A stretch of DNA of 64,000 nt from Floccularia luteovirens (Eukaryota > Basidiomycota > Agaricomycetes > Agaricales > Squamanitaceae). The stretch covers positions 124,001 through 188,000 of the forward strand of contig VSJF01000009.1 in assembly GCA_009739215.1 (NCBI GenBank), in the 5' to 3' direction. Positions 23,830-34,833 of this stretch are shown here, piece after piece. The notes beneath the pieces are model-generated. The model was not told the origin of the DNA. It saw only the letters and a list, made by a program, of their open reading frames with translations, and ran no database searches. Numbering within the stretch: the stretch's first letter is position 1; the number at the start of each line of letters is the position of its first letter. The translations under genes and the position numbers were made by a program.

Positions 23830-24800
23830 TAAAGCCACCACTATTCTCTCACTTATCGATCAATCGCCGTGATAGTGGTCTTCAAACACGGATTGCTTTG
23901 TAGGGTTTAGGATTAAGGATCATTACTCTATTTCTAGTCCAACCATCAATTGACTTGATAATCTCAGTATTATTTTTATAACACATTGTAACCCATTCGA
24001 ATTTCGAAGCGTATCTAATTGCATGTAATGGTGTTTTCTCCCGCCCACTTCTTTCATTCCAAGACCCCCAACTGCACTATTCTAATTCGCATCCTCCACC
24101 ACCTCTGCATCGAGCGATATTTACACATTCCACGCTAACGGATGGCGGGACTCACCAGGGTTCAACCGTTTTCTTTGCGTGGAGCCTTTCCTGCCCTAAG
24201 CACAGACGTGCAGTAAGATTGGATGGACCGCATGGAGCTGGCCCGTGGTGGCTACTTTCCTAACGTACTACTAACGGGCAGCAGTGCAGCACAATGCGAT
24301 ATTGTATGCGGTATCTTTTTTTCCATTTATCAGTCATTGGGGCGTTTGTCCTATGTAGACTATTACATGCGTTTATGTGGTGGTCTTACACAATGCACCA
24401 CTACAGAAGCATGGGATGAAATTGGCGACTCCATGGCATGCATGTCGCGGATTGGTGGCCTTCTCATGCATGATACGATATGGCACTTTGCAGGTATCCC
24501 TGGGGCAGTCATAGCTACCAGTGTGGATTCAATCTATGATGAGGAGCCCGAAGATGTCAATTTCATGAAACTAGAGGATGTAGATGCTAGGGTATCCTGG
24601 GGAACCAGATGTTGATACGGGAAAACAATACGCGCTGGATATGCCAGAAAACACAGTTACAAGAAGCTTCTCATGGAAGATCATGAAAGGTTAGTGCGTG
24701 CATTGGAAGATATGGTGGCTCGTCGAGGGTCCAGGTGGTAATTCCGTTCCATAGGAGCGAGAAACCTGAGAAAGATGAGTCGTGATCTTGATTAATAACG
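23830..24800 (+). repeat. 3' block of the duplication unit (copy 1)
   Basis: Recurs, diverged, at about 45.4, 47.4, 53.0, 56.8 and 60.4 kb, always after the C-terminal part of a D gene and before an EMC1 relic. Shared features are a TTTGTAGGGTTTAGGATTA line, a segment coding something like DEEPEDVNFMKLEDVD, and a GGAAGCTTCTCATGGAAGAT line. The 130-residue open frame at 24223-24615 lies here, but its equivalents in the other copies are broken, so I do not call it a gene. Confidence 0.55.
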
Positions 24801-24809
24801 GGTGACCAT

Positions 24810-25035
24810 ATCTTATATGCCACGAAGCTGATTGTTATATACGTCCAACAGTTCTGCTAGTGCTTGTGTCAGTCCACCATCCCAGCATCGGATTCGTGTA
24901 ACGCCCAACTTATTCCGATGAGAAAGATGGGAACGGTTAGAAGGCATGTAGAGAAAGCCGCATGTTGACGGTCACTCCTCCGAAAAGAAGCGTTCATATT
25001 CCCACGCTTCAAAATGGCTTGTCTTCGTACATTTA
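24810..25035 (-). pseudogene. EMC1 5'-end relic
   Basis: Contains decayed versions of the EMC1 first exon: the signal-peptide start (CAT at about 24961-24963 in the same GCCGCATGTTGACGGTCAC context) and the VGRYTNP segment. The sequence then jumps directly into D4 C-terminal exons, so the promoter and 5' half of that D gene are deleted. Confidence 0.65.
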
Positions 25036-25104
25036 CAAAACTTGAACCAGCTAATTATGTCATTTATATGCATCTCCACTTATATGAGTTGGCTGTTATC
25101 TTTT

Positions 25105-25520
25105 CTTTCTAGTACCTCTAACCTTGTTTGCATTATATTAATGCGAAGCTTTCTAGTTTCGCAGGACTATATCTTTAATTGATTGATCCCTACAGCTGGT
25201 AGCCATACCTGGCAGTCTCGTTTGTTTAAGTGCCGTCATAATTCATCCCAAGTGTAAGTGGACCCTTGTAAAGCTCTAAAACATGCAGAATACGAACTGG
25301 CACCATTTTTGGTGCATATAAACTCTATCATAGCTGTGTAAAGTTCTATATGATTGTCGCATTAGCTTGTAACTCATGAAAAGCGTCAGACTGAACTCAA
25401 GGAAATACGTGCGAAATCAAAGAATGCAGTCGTTTGAATTCCGTACACTGGTCCATGCTTCGCAATCTCTGCGTTTTAGACGTAGCGAAACAGTAACATT
25501 CGCGTGGGTGCATCGCACAC
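25105..25520 (+). pseudogene. D4: C-terminal DUF6534 fragment
   Basis: Starts inside the seventh-helix exon (LVCIILMRSF) and runs through the IHPK segment to LNSRKYVRNQRMQSFEF. No N-terminal exons precede it. Confidence 0.7.
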
Positions 25521-25779
25521 CCAGACGACCGATAACTGATGATAACAACCCTTTCAGTTCATCCCAAAGCCGTTAGGATTCTTCCGCTCGATGACCAATC
25601 GCCATGACAGTGGCATTCAAGCCCAGGTTACCTTGTAGGGTGTAGGATATTAGTCGATTTTTCATTCGGTCCTCTATGTAGGATCTGAACTGTCAACTAA
25701 CTAGACAATCTCAATTTCTCTATAAGCGGTATCCACCCGCATACATACTCTATTAAGGGATATCCCCTTCGCTCTTTTG

Positions 25780-26270
25780 ACTATTCGTCATTTGTTTGTG
25801 TTGATTTCAGAATATGCACCGCAGTTTCCAGCAGTGCTGTCTCTTTCCGCGGCGCTCTTTCTCATCACGATGTGTTACTTTTCCCACTCTGAGCATCATT
25901 CATGCAAATCTGTTCGTTGTTAGTCATAGTCGGACTAAAAGATCCAACGTCAAAAAATGCTCTCACTGACGCTAGCCAGGACAATGGACTGCCCACTATG
26001 ACAGATACTACCACTCGAACTGCTTCTCTAGCCATACAAACATCAAACGCACCTTACGACCTTGCATACACATTCATAGTTACGCATCTCTTGAGTGGAT
26101 ACTCTTCCACAGCTTGTACATGTGGAATGGCACACTTCACATGCCCTCTGAAAATCGTTTTAGACTCATGACACCGGAAAATATTGTCCCTCATGAGCCC
26201 ATTGAAGAAATCACAGTCCGAGCTACACCAGATGTAGAGCGTGTTGTCCGTTGAAAGCAATCTATTAAAA
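25780..26270 (+). repeat. Secondary repeat block, paired with 53,440-53,950
   Basis: Shares a GCATCATT(C/T)ATGCAAATCTG line and a following run with 53.5-53.9 kb. The two encode related but frame-broken peptides (MQICSL...DNGLPTM here). Identity unknown; possibly remains of a gene carried along with the array. Confidence 0.45.
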
Positions 26271-26601
26271 ATATTGTGCGTATCTTTATTGTATCCTATT
26301 CAAGTTTTATCAAAACATGTCTGATCATATGTAATTCAAGTATAGATACCATTCTACTGCGCATACTCTACCGCCAGGATGTTGGACAATCCGATGTGGA
26401 CTAGTGCTATCTTGTTGGTGATGCTTTTCAACTCACAAGGGAAGATCCAGCGGAACCTGTTCATTGTATTTGTTCGTTAGCGTTCAGCTCTCAGTTGCCA
26501 TCTTGATATCTATCTGTATTTAGCTCTTTCCCGCTAAGACATTGTCTAAGAACCTACTTGAACACCCCTTGGCCGTGATTCAACGACCCATACCAAAAAG
26601 A

Positions 26602-27867
26602 ATGGATCAAGCCCTTCAGCCATTGCAAGTGTTGTCTCAAGCACTCAGACATGCATTAGGTTCCATTTTGATTGCAACCTTTATTTCTTCAATGTCAGTT
26701 CCTTAGTCCACCCATGTTCACCCTTCCAGTCTGGAATTGAGAAGCAAATTTATTGATTGTAAAAATTTTTAGGTTATTTGGATTGACGACTCACCAAACC
26801 TACTGCTACTTTCGTTTGTACCGTCACGATGATAAGACATGGCTGAAATGTTTTGTATGTGGCTCATACACTGACTCGACCAACACTGATTTCCCACAGG
26901 TAGCTATTCTTTGGTGACCTAAGAAATATCCTCTGTTACTCCTGACAACTGATCTTATCTAGGGTGTTTGATATTGTGCACATTATTGCAAGTATACACT
27001 TAAGGTTAGTGACTCTAAATACCATCACATAACTATTTAGAATTTTGGCCCTTATATTATAGCTATTCTTATACAATTTTTTGCCACACGAATATTCTAT
27101 GCATTGATAATATTAAATCGTGATTTTCTTTGATATTGTTATATCACTAATTAATGACTGGATTATCTTTTAAGGCCATTATTTGTAAGTCTTTCTACCA
27201 CTGTCATTGACTTTGTTTTACCGATCTGTTGGAGATTATGGTCATTATTACAGTATATTACACTCCTGACATGGCTTTTTTACTCATTTATGTTTATTCA
27301 TGTCACAGACAATCATACAAGTAACAACAGATGGGTAAGAATACAATGTAACTCATCCATTGTAAACTTGCTGACACCCTACCATAGATTCTATGTGTGG
27401 AGACTCTACATATGTATGTATCCATTACTCGAAAATTATATATCATCCTGAGTAAGACATATTAGTCAGGAAGAAGAATATATGACTCATAATAACTCTG
27501 GTGTTATACCATTATCTTAATACTTACTTTGAACAACTTGCTTATACTGAACACCTTGAAGGCTGTACTACTGGTGATCCTCTTTGGTATTTGAGCTATT
27601 ACCCCCTACCTATTTAATCTTGACTGAGTGCATCTATCAACAGGATTCTTAATCAGTGGGTCATTTCATTAGTGCGAGGCTTTCCAAATCTCATGACCAT
27701 TTCTTTACTGAAAATTTTCAGATTGCAGCCATGCCAGGCGAATTCATTTTCTTGGGTGCTATTATGATTCATTCCAAGGGTACATGGATTCTTGCAAAGC
27801 TTCAAAATGTACAGGATGCCAGCTTGAATAAATTCTAGTATACACAAACTCCATTCTAGCTGTGTAA
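26602..27867 (+). pseudogene. D5: internally deleted DUF6534 gene cut off by copia I
   Basis: Exon 1 at 26602 (MDQALQPLQVLSQALRHA), exon 2, microexon 26900-26913 and helix 3-4 exons are present up to about 27,640. The sequence then skips the WLLILGFSL and DSMVNVLVWYT exons and resumes in the seventh-helix/IAAMPGEF exon. The last recognisable exon (YTNSILAV) is followed within four bases by the copia I LTR. The TATA region is degraded (TACTTGAA). Confidence 0.75.
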
Positions 27868-28901
27868 TATTGTGACAGCAACTCCACGTGATAGATTAGT
27901 AGTCATGTGATTAGTCACATACTCATCAGTCATATGTTGTAGACCTGATAAGATAAGATAAGGTCACACCAGTATATATGACTAAGATGTAATGACACAC
28001 ACAGTCTAGAACATTCTAGAGCTTACTGCGGTTACTGCATATGACTCATGTTATGGAACGTGTATGACTCATGTCCTACCCGGAGTAGACATGAGGTATT
28101 TCATGTACATGCTGGTAACTACATTAGGTATTACACAGCCACGCCTATAATGTATATAACAAAGGTAGTAACTGTTATGACCTTATCCAGATACACACTA
28201 TCTCCCTGGACTTTAGAACGTGCACACAATGCGTTCCCACCTTCGTTTACTTATTTCCCATACACATTTTGTATCTGACTCGCATTTTGCTTCTATTAAC
28301 TCGTAGTGACTAGTATATGCTTCTAAATGACTGGTAGACACTTCTGTATGACTCCGTGCTGACTCGTAGCTTACTGAGCAAGCATGCAATAGTTATTATT
28401 AGAAGTAGCGTACTTGTATTTAAGTAGCACGAAACTACAGTCAAGCCTCAGCTTGATCTTAGTTTCGAATACCTCTTAACACAAGCGATTATTCTGTTAC
28501 CTCAGTGACGACTAAGTAAATCTCCCTCCCTTGTCTAGGACAGCAAGATTGTTGTAAATAATGGCACGGACAACACTGTACAGCCTGAAACGCCTGGCTG
28601 TCCCTACCTCTGTAACTGACCTCAGAGAGACTCCGACAGGTGGTTTGTAACCTGTGTGGTAGCGTAACCTACCATTGTGCTAGGGAAATCTGACTAGCAA
28701 AACCCAACCACTTCCTAACCCGGATGCATCTACAATGAGACCAGTAAAGAATGACGCTAAAACCCTAAACGGTAACAGTAACGTCAAATATACCTTGTCC
28801 AATTTACTTGGTAGTAGTTAGTAGTACAGCCCCTCTAAGCAATAGTAAGAACCCCAGGTAAGATAGTTCCTATCACTGTGTGTGACAGGTGCTGCTCAAC
28901 A
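27868..28901 (+). repeat. LTR family A, 5' LTR of copia I
   Basis: Begins TATTGTGACAGCAAC (TGTTGCGACAGCAAC in the copy at 33,899) and ends TGCTGCTCAACA immediately before the primer-binding site. Without the nested 605-bp LTR it is about 424 bp, matching the solo copy at 30,582-31,011 (430 bp). Confidence 0.8.
28173..28777 (+). repeat. LTR family D (605 bp) nested in LTR A
   Basis: Starts TGTTATGACC and ends GGTAACA. It is flanked by the 5-bp target duplication GTAAC (28168-28172 and 28778-28782). A second 605-bp copy is at 34,008-34,612. No internal coding region is attached, so this is a solo LTR. Confidence 0.8.
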
Positions 28902-28914
28902 GGTTATGGGCCCC
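28902..28914 (+). other. Primer-binding site of copia I
   Basis: GGTTATGGGCCCC directly abuts the LTR. Its reverse complement matches the anticodon arm of eukaryotic initiator tRNA-Met (GGGCCCATAACC), as in Drosophila copia, where a 5' half-tRNA primes reverse transcription. Confidence 0.75.
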
Positions 28915-29168
28915 AGTGCCAGTCTCTATGGTGTGTTTGTCGCTGCCTAAGATGACTTGGAACTAAGCTCTACCTGGATGGTTAAGTAGTCTCTGGTACT
29001 TGCTCCACATTGCAGTTGAGCTTGTATTATTGACCTACTCTACTATCATTGGCAGAACTATGTATCGAGACGATGTCTCTTTGCTATGCCTTATGTCTTG
29101 ATCATTGATATGAACGTTGAGCTGATGCTGTCTTTTACAGCCCTCAACTTCAAACAAAACTTTTAAGC

Positions 29169-29520
29169 ATGTCTACATCATTCATCATCACTGCTATCTC
29201 CTTCATCTTTGCCAGAAACAAATGGTTCGACTGGAAGTCGCAGATGCAGGCATTCATGATGACCTCTGGTCTCTGGATGTATGTGTCGGGCACCAGACTC
29301 TTTCCTTCTGGGGACCCCAACAGCTTTAATGAGTTTAAAATGAAGCTGGCCCTGGAATTCGAAGAGAAGAACATAATGGTATTAGGATGTTTGAGAATGT
29401 GAATCTCCTCTGACATTTGGGCACTGGTTAAGGACATGACAACTGCTAAGGAAGTATGGGATTTCCTAGTCACAAGATATGAGAAAAAGGAATTGAGGAC
29501 TGATTTTCGAATTAGTACAA
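29169..29520 (+). pseudogene. Copia I gag remnant
   Basis: Opens MSTSFIITAIS and contains FDWKSQMQAFMMTSGLWMY, a copia gag N-terminal pattern, then in a broken frame KEVWDFLVTRYEKK. Frameshifts and stops follow. Downstream (29.9-30.5 kb) only low-complexity basic remnants are readable; a zinc knuckle was not seen. Confidence 0.7.
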
Positions 29521-30581
29521 AAAGCTAAAGGACTTTAAAATGTCTGGAGGCAACCCCAAGACCTGACATTCTCAGACTCCAGGGAAATTTGTAGCCAGCA
29601 TGACTGAAAACGATTGCGCTATCCCCGAGTTGCTCCAGGACATTGATCGCCTTGGCAGCTATCCCAGACAAATGGAATGTGGTCATAACCACACTGCTGC
29701 AAAACCGAGATGCGCAGACCCTCCATGCCTGAGTGATGTAGCCAATGCCACATAGCATCAGTACACTGGTGCTAACATTCAGAAAGCTACCTCAAGTAGC
29801 GCTACTAGGCAAGGTGAATAAGATGTCAAACATTCAAAAGTAAGATGCAGAATCCCTAATACAAAGACCAGATCCAAAATAAAAAAGAAGACTCTTCTAA
29901 AGATGGTCAGGGGAAGAAGTGCACCAGAGGCAGGTCGTGGGAGAGGTAAGGGTAAACAAGAAGAGAAGAAAAACTGCAAAAACAGTAGACAAGCCAAATG
30001 AGAATCAGGCTCACTCACACTGTAGCATCCCTGGCTATGCCAAGTCCATCACGCATCCCGTTGGAAGAGCTGACTCTCCAAAGAGCCTCCACCACCCTTC
30101 CTCCTAGGGAAAATTCCCATAAGTTTTACTACTCTGCCTGTTACTAGTACCTTTACTGGCATGGGATGCCAAAAAACACCCACAGACTCCATACCCACAA
30201 GTATGTTGTAGTCAGTGAGTTGGTAGACCAGGCTGGTTTTCCCTGCACTCCTTAGGTTCTTAAAAACCTTTGAGGAATTAGCACCAGTCCAGGATAGAGT
30301 AGGGAAGTCCTCTAGAATAGAGGAAGTACCAGAGGAGGTAAGTGAGCAGTCCAGCAAAATGACTCAGATCTTCTGACCCAGAGCCAGGTTCACTACCTGG
30401 CTCGGTCCGATTCAGGTGATAGTATATCTCTCGGATTCGTCGGAAGAAGACAGAGACTATCCATGTCCCACTAACAGCTGGACAGAGATGGATGTTGACA
30501 TGGAGATTGCAGATGCTGCAGGGATTGAAAGGGTCAATGCAGCTTTAGCTGTAGACACCGGATATCAGAGTGAGAGGCAAG

Positions 30582-31011
30582 TGTTGAGCAGTAGCCTGTC
30601 ACACACTAGTGATAGGGAACTACCTTACCTGGGGTTCTTACTGTTGCTTAGAGGGGCTATACTACTGACTACTATCCAAGTAAATTGGACAAGGTATATT
30701 GACATTACTACCTTTGTTATATACATTATAGTCATGGCTGTGTAATACCTAATGTAGTTACCAGCGTATACATGAAATACTCTTGTGTCTACTCCGGGTA
30801 GGACATGAGTCATATACGTTCTATAACATGAGTCATACGCATGTACGCAGTAAGCTCTAGAATGTTCTAGACCATGTGTGTCATTATATCTTAGTCATAT
30901 ATACAGGTGTGACCTTTATCTTATCTTATCAGGATCTACAACACATGACTGACTGAGCACGTGACTAATCACATGACTACTAATCTATCACATGGAGTTG
31001 CTGTCGCAACA
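30582..31011 (-). repeat. Solo LTR family A, inverted
   Basis: 430 bp, flanked by the perfect 5-bp duplication GCAAG (30577-30581 and 31012-31016). Reads TGTTGCGACAGCAACTCC... on the minus strand. It interrupts the copia I body between gag and protease. Confidence 0.85.
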
Positions 31012-31189
31012 GCAAGTACCTATATTTTCTAGAAGCAAAAGTGCACAAGCTGACTCAGGACACACAGCGGCCTCTTCTCAGAGTAAAAGCCAGCCAGTAT
31101 GAGCTCTGGTGGCTCTGGACTATATAGTACCTATGTCATTTGTATCGCTTGGCCCCAGGACAGGGGCAAATAAATAATCATTTTGCCAT

Positions 31190-31995
31190 TTGCTCGAAAT
31201 GTAAGGGAAAAGCAAAGGATCCTAATCATACTTCATGGATTATGGATTCTGGAGCATCTATGCACTTTACACATGACAGATAGGACTTCATTGAATACGA
31301 AATGTCTTGATCACCTGATACTCATCCAGACTGCTTCTGAACAAGTAGTTAATATTCAAGGGGGTGGGAAACTGTCTTAGTGAGCCATAAAGTAGTTATA
31401 CCACTATCTGGAAACAGAAGGCGAAGAACTCGAAAGACCACAAGGATTAATCCAGGTCTATTATATCCCTGGATTGAGTAGTTCGTTTGCTCTCTATGGG
31501 AGAGTTTCTCTTGAAAAAGGGAACTCGAGTTAAAGGTGAACAGTCCCTCATTAACATTGTTGATAATAAAAATGACCCTATTCTGTCTTGTGAAACCCAC
31601 ATAAAAGGTGACACTATCTATTGGTGTGATGCTTGAATTATTTCGCAAGCCCAATGCTAAGGCCTCTGTCATGGTTTACAAAGCTAACTATGATATCTGG
31701 CATAAGCGTCTTGGACACCCTTCTAAGAAGGTACTCCAGAGAGCCCCTGAGAATACAGTAGGCTTCCCAGGTATCATTAGAGATGCCTAGTGAGACTCCC
31801 ATTTGTCCAGGTTGTCTGAAAGGAAAGCAACATTCTAAGTCTTTCCCTCAAAGCTCCTCTTGAGCTTCTGCACCATTTGAGTTGGTTCACTCCGACTTAA
31901 AGCAATATCCAATCGCGTCCTACCATAAATATTGCTACATAATAACCTTCCTTGATGACTTCTCATCTCATGCATGGACCATGAATTTGTGCCAC
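31190..31995 (+). pseudogene. Copia I protease, GAG-pre-integrase and integrase N-terminal part
   Basis: Aspartic protease motif SWIMDSGASMHF (about 31,240), followed by a CAG-to-TAG-like stop in the next residues. GAG-pre-integrase: DIWHKRLGHPSKKVLQ. Integrase zinc and first catalytic Asp: CPGCLKGKQHSKSF and LVHSDLKQYP; the TFLDDFSSHAW segment runs up to the next LTR insertion. Several frameshifts. Confidence 0.75.
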
Positions 31996-32350
31996 TGTTG
32001 CGACAGCAACAATCACATGACTGATTACATAATTAATCATGTGATGGAGCACGTGACTAATAACATGACTCACACTCATATGCTCTATGGCATGTGATAT
32101 CCACGAACATTCTATAAGGTTCTATAACCTTCTATATATAGTCACATGATATGTTAGTATACCTGCGCACGGACCATTGTACAAAGCTGTACAAACAGCA
32201 ATTATGTATATAAGTAGAGCTACTGGACCTTATGTCCTTTGTCAAATTTCATTCGTAGTAGTCAGTACTAGCACTAAGTCTCTAAGAACTAAGTAAGCTC
32301 TAAGGTAAGATCAGTCCCCTCTACTGTGTTAAACAGGGTGCTGCTCAACA
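31996..32350 (+). repeat. Solo LTR family B
   Basis: 355 bp, TGTTGCGACAGCAACAATC...GGGTGCTGCTCAACA, flanked by GCCAC (31991-31995 and 32351-32355). It splits the integrase catalytic core between the two acidic motifs. Confidence 0.85.
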
Positions 32351-33209
32351 GCCACAAGAATGATTCAAAGGCTGCAATGCAAAGGTTCATAGCATTTGTC
32401 AAGACGCAATACAACTGCTCAATTAAGCAGTGGCGTTTTGATGAAGGAGGTGAATTCCAGCAGATGGAGGTATTGCTGAAGGATATGGGTCTCTTCACAG
32501 AGAAATCAGTGCCCCTATACAGCACAGCAAAATGGTCACTGCAAAGCATCTTAACCGCACCCTAATGGATAAAGTGGAAGCTATGTGTCATGATGCATGT
32601 TTGCCTAATAGCTGGTGGGAATTTAGCAGTGGAATATGCAGTACATGTCTACAATCGTTCTCCAATGGCATGCCTGAAATGGCACACTCCATATGAAGTA
32701 CTGAATAAGGAAAAACCAGAAGTTTCACATCTAAGGATATTTGGCTGTGGAGCCTATGTCTACCTCCTCAAAGAAAAATGGGTGAATAAACTCACTCCTA
32801 AATCAGAGCTGATGGTATTCATTGGACACCCTGAAGGAGTAAAGGGTTATCGCTTTATGTGACTCCTACAACAATAGCATCTTTGTTGGCACTACTGCCA
32901 TATTTGATGAGCTCCTCTTTCCCAAATGTCCAGATCATAACAAAAGAGGATGTAACTGAAGTAGGACAGAATCCCCCAGTCAATGCTGAAGATAGTGAAG
33001 ACTCTGAAGTCAGTGATGACAGTGAAGAAATGGTGCCATTACCAGATCTCCCTATTACTGCACCATTTGATGATGATAGTTTCTATCCTGAGTACATTCC
33101 TGAGGAACGTGAAGAAGAGTCTAATCCTCCTCCACCATTCCCACCTGACCATGAAAGGGAAGATGCGTGCGACGGTGCTGCAGATATCCCGCCTCGATCA
33201 CAAACAGGT
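32351..33209 (+). pseudogene. Copia I integrase C-terminal part
   Basis: Continues the integrase core with FIAFVKTQYNC, RFDEGGEFQ (second acidic motif) and a degraded third motif. Then VSHLRIFGCGAYVYLLKEKW and TPKSELMVFIGHPEGVKGYR, the conserved downstream module of copia integrases. An acidic linker (SEDSEVSDDSEE region) runs into the next LTR. Confidence 0.75.
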
Positions 33210-33521
33210 TGTTGCGTCAGCATGATCACATGATGGATTACATAATTTGTCAGGTGATGAGTCACACGTGATATGTCACATGATGTGTCACATGACTATA
33301 CTCATATATGCCCTATGCCCCATGCCTTATGCATGGACCATCATATGTAAATATGTACATACAGCTAGAACTGTATATAAGGACACTCTTATGCAGAATA
33401 GATCCCTTGTCCTATTCTATAGGTAGTAGTAGTAACACTAACTGTAAGGTGTGATCTAAGTAAGCACAAGGTAAGATCTTTGAGTTCCTCCACTGTGTAT
33501 TGCACATATGGCTCCTCAACA
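33210..33521 (+). repeat. Solo LTR family C
   Basis: 312 bp, TGTTGCGTCAGCATGATC...GGCTCCTCAACA, flanked by CAGGT (33205-33209 and 33522-33526). Inserted in the integrase-RT linker of copia I. Confidence 0.85.
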
Positions 33522-33898
33522 CAGGTAGTCCTATCACACCTCCTGGCATGGACATTGTACCATGCAATCCATTTATACCTAGAGAACAGGGCTATGAGGA
33601 ACTCCACAGAAGACAGTGGGTACGTGACTACCCTAAACAGTCCTACCCAGGTCCCCCAGTAGTGCTGCTACCTACAACAGTGTCTTGGGAGCAGACCACC
33701 ATACCGGCTCCTGTTGAACTGAGATGCTCACACAGAGAGAGGAAAGTGCCACACTGTGAAGGCAATATCTTTGGTGAAGATGTTCCATCTACAGAGCAAA
33801 TCCGTAACCAGGATTCAAACCACTTTTGGAAAGAGAATGTTGAGCCTTTCTACCCTAGTAGAACTCAATGCCAAGAACAGGTTCCTGTACCTAGTTCA

Positions 33899-34833
33899 TG
33901 TTGCGACAGCAACTCCACATGATAGATTAGTAGTCATATGATTAGTCACGTGCTTGTCAGTCATGTGTTGTAGACCTGATAAAATAAGATAAGGTCACAC
34001 CAGTATATGTTATGACCTTATCCGGATATGCACTATCTCCCTGGACTTTAGAACACATGCACAACGCGTTCCCACCTCATTCATCACTTTCCCATACATG
34101 TTTTGTATATGACTTGCGTTTTACTTCTATTAACTCGTAGTGACTTGTGTAGGCTTCTAAATGACTTGTAGATACTTCTGTATGACTCTGCATTGACTCG
34201 TAGCTTACTGAGCAAGCATGCAATAGGTTATTATTAGAAGTAACATACTTGTATTTAAGTAGCGCAAAACTACAGTCAAGCCTCAGCTTGATCTTAGTTT
34301 CGAGTACCTCTTAACATGAGCGATTACTCTGTTACCTCAGTGACAACTAAGTGACTCTCCCTCCCTTGTCTAGGACAGCAAGATCATTGTAAATAATGGC
34401 ATGGACGACACTGTACAGCCTGAAATGCCTGGCTGTCTCCACCTCTGTAACTGACCTCAGAGAGACCCCGACAGGTGGTTTGTAACCTGTGTGGTAGCGT
34501 AACCCACCATCGCGCTAGGGAAATCTGACTAGCAAAACCCAACTGTTCCCTGACCCGGATACACCTACGACGAGACCAGTAAATGACGATACTAAAACCC
34601 CAAACGGTAACAATGTCCTACCCAGAGTAGACACGAGGTGTTTTATGTACACACTGGTAACTACATTAGGTATTACACAGCCACGCCTATAATGTATATA
34701 ATAAAGGTAGTAATGTCAAATATACCTTGTCCAATTTACTTGGTAGTAGTCAGTAGTACAACCCCTCTAAGCAACAGCAAGAACCCCAGGTAAGATAGTT
34801 CCTATCACTGTGTGTAACAGGCACTGCTCAACA
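33899..34833 (+). repeat. Solo LTR family A containing a second LTR D
   Basis: Flanked by GTTCA (33894-33898 and 34834-34838). The outer LTR begins TGTTGCGACAGCAAC and ends GGCACTGCTCAACA. A 605-bp LTR D copy occupies 34008-34612 and about 170 bp of LTR A sequence found in the 27.9 kb copy is missing next to it. Confidence 0.85.
34008..34612 (+). repeat. LTR family D (605 bp), second copy
   Basis: Same length and ends (TGTTATGACC...GGTAACA) as the copy at 28173-28777, but the flanks (GTATA and ATGTC) do not match, and adjacent LTR A sequence is deleted. Confidence 0.8.

Noticed and set aside
24223..24615. 130-residue open frame
   Set aside because: It lies in the 3' block, and the equivalent regions at 45.7, 47.7, 57.3 and 60.9 kb are broken in this frame. 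No start context or homolog was recognised.
28173..28777. DNA transposon / MITE
   Set aside because: The TGTTA...TAACA ends could suggest a MITE, but 5-bp duplications and the 605-bp size fit a solo LTR better.
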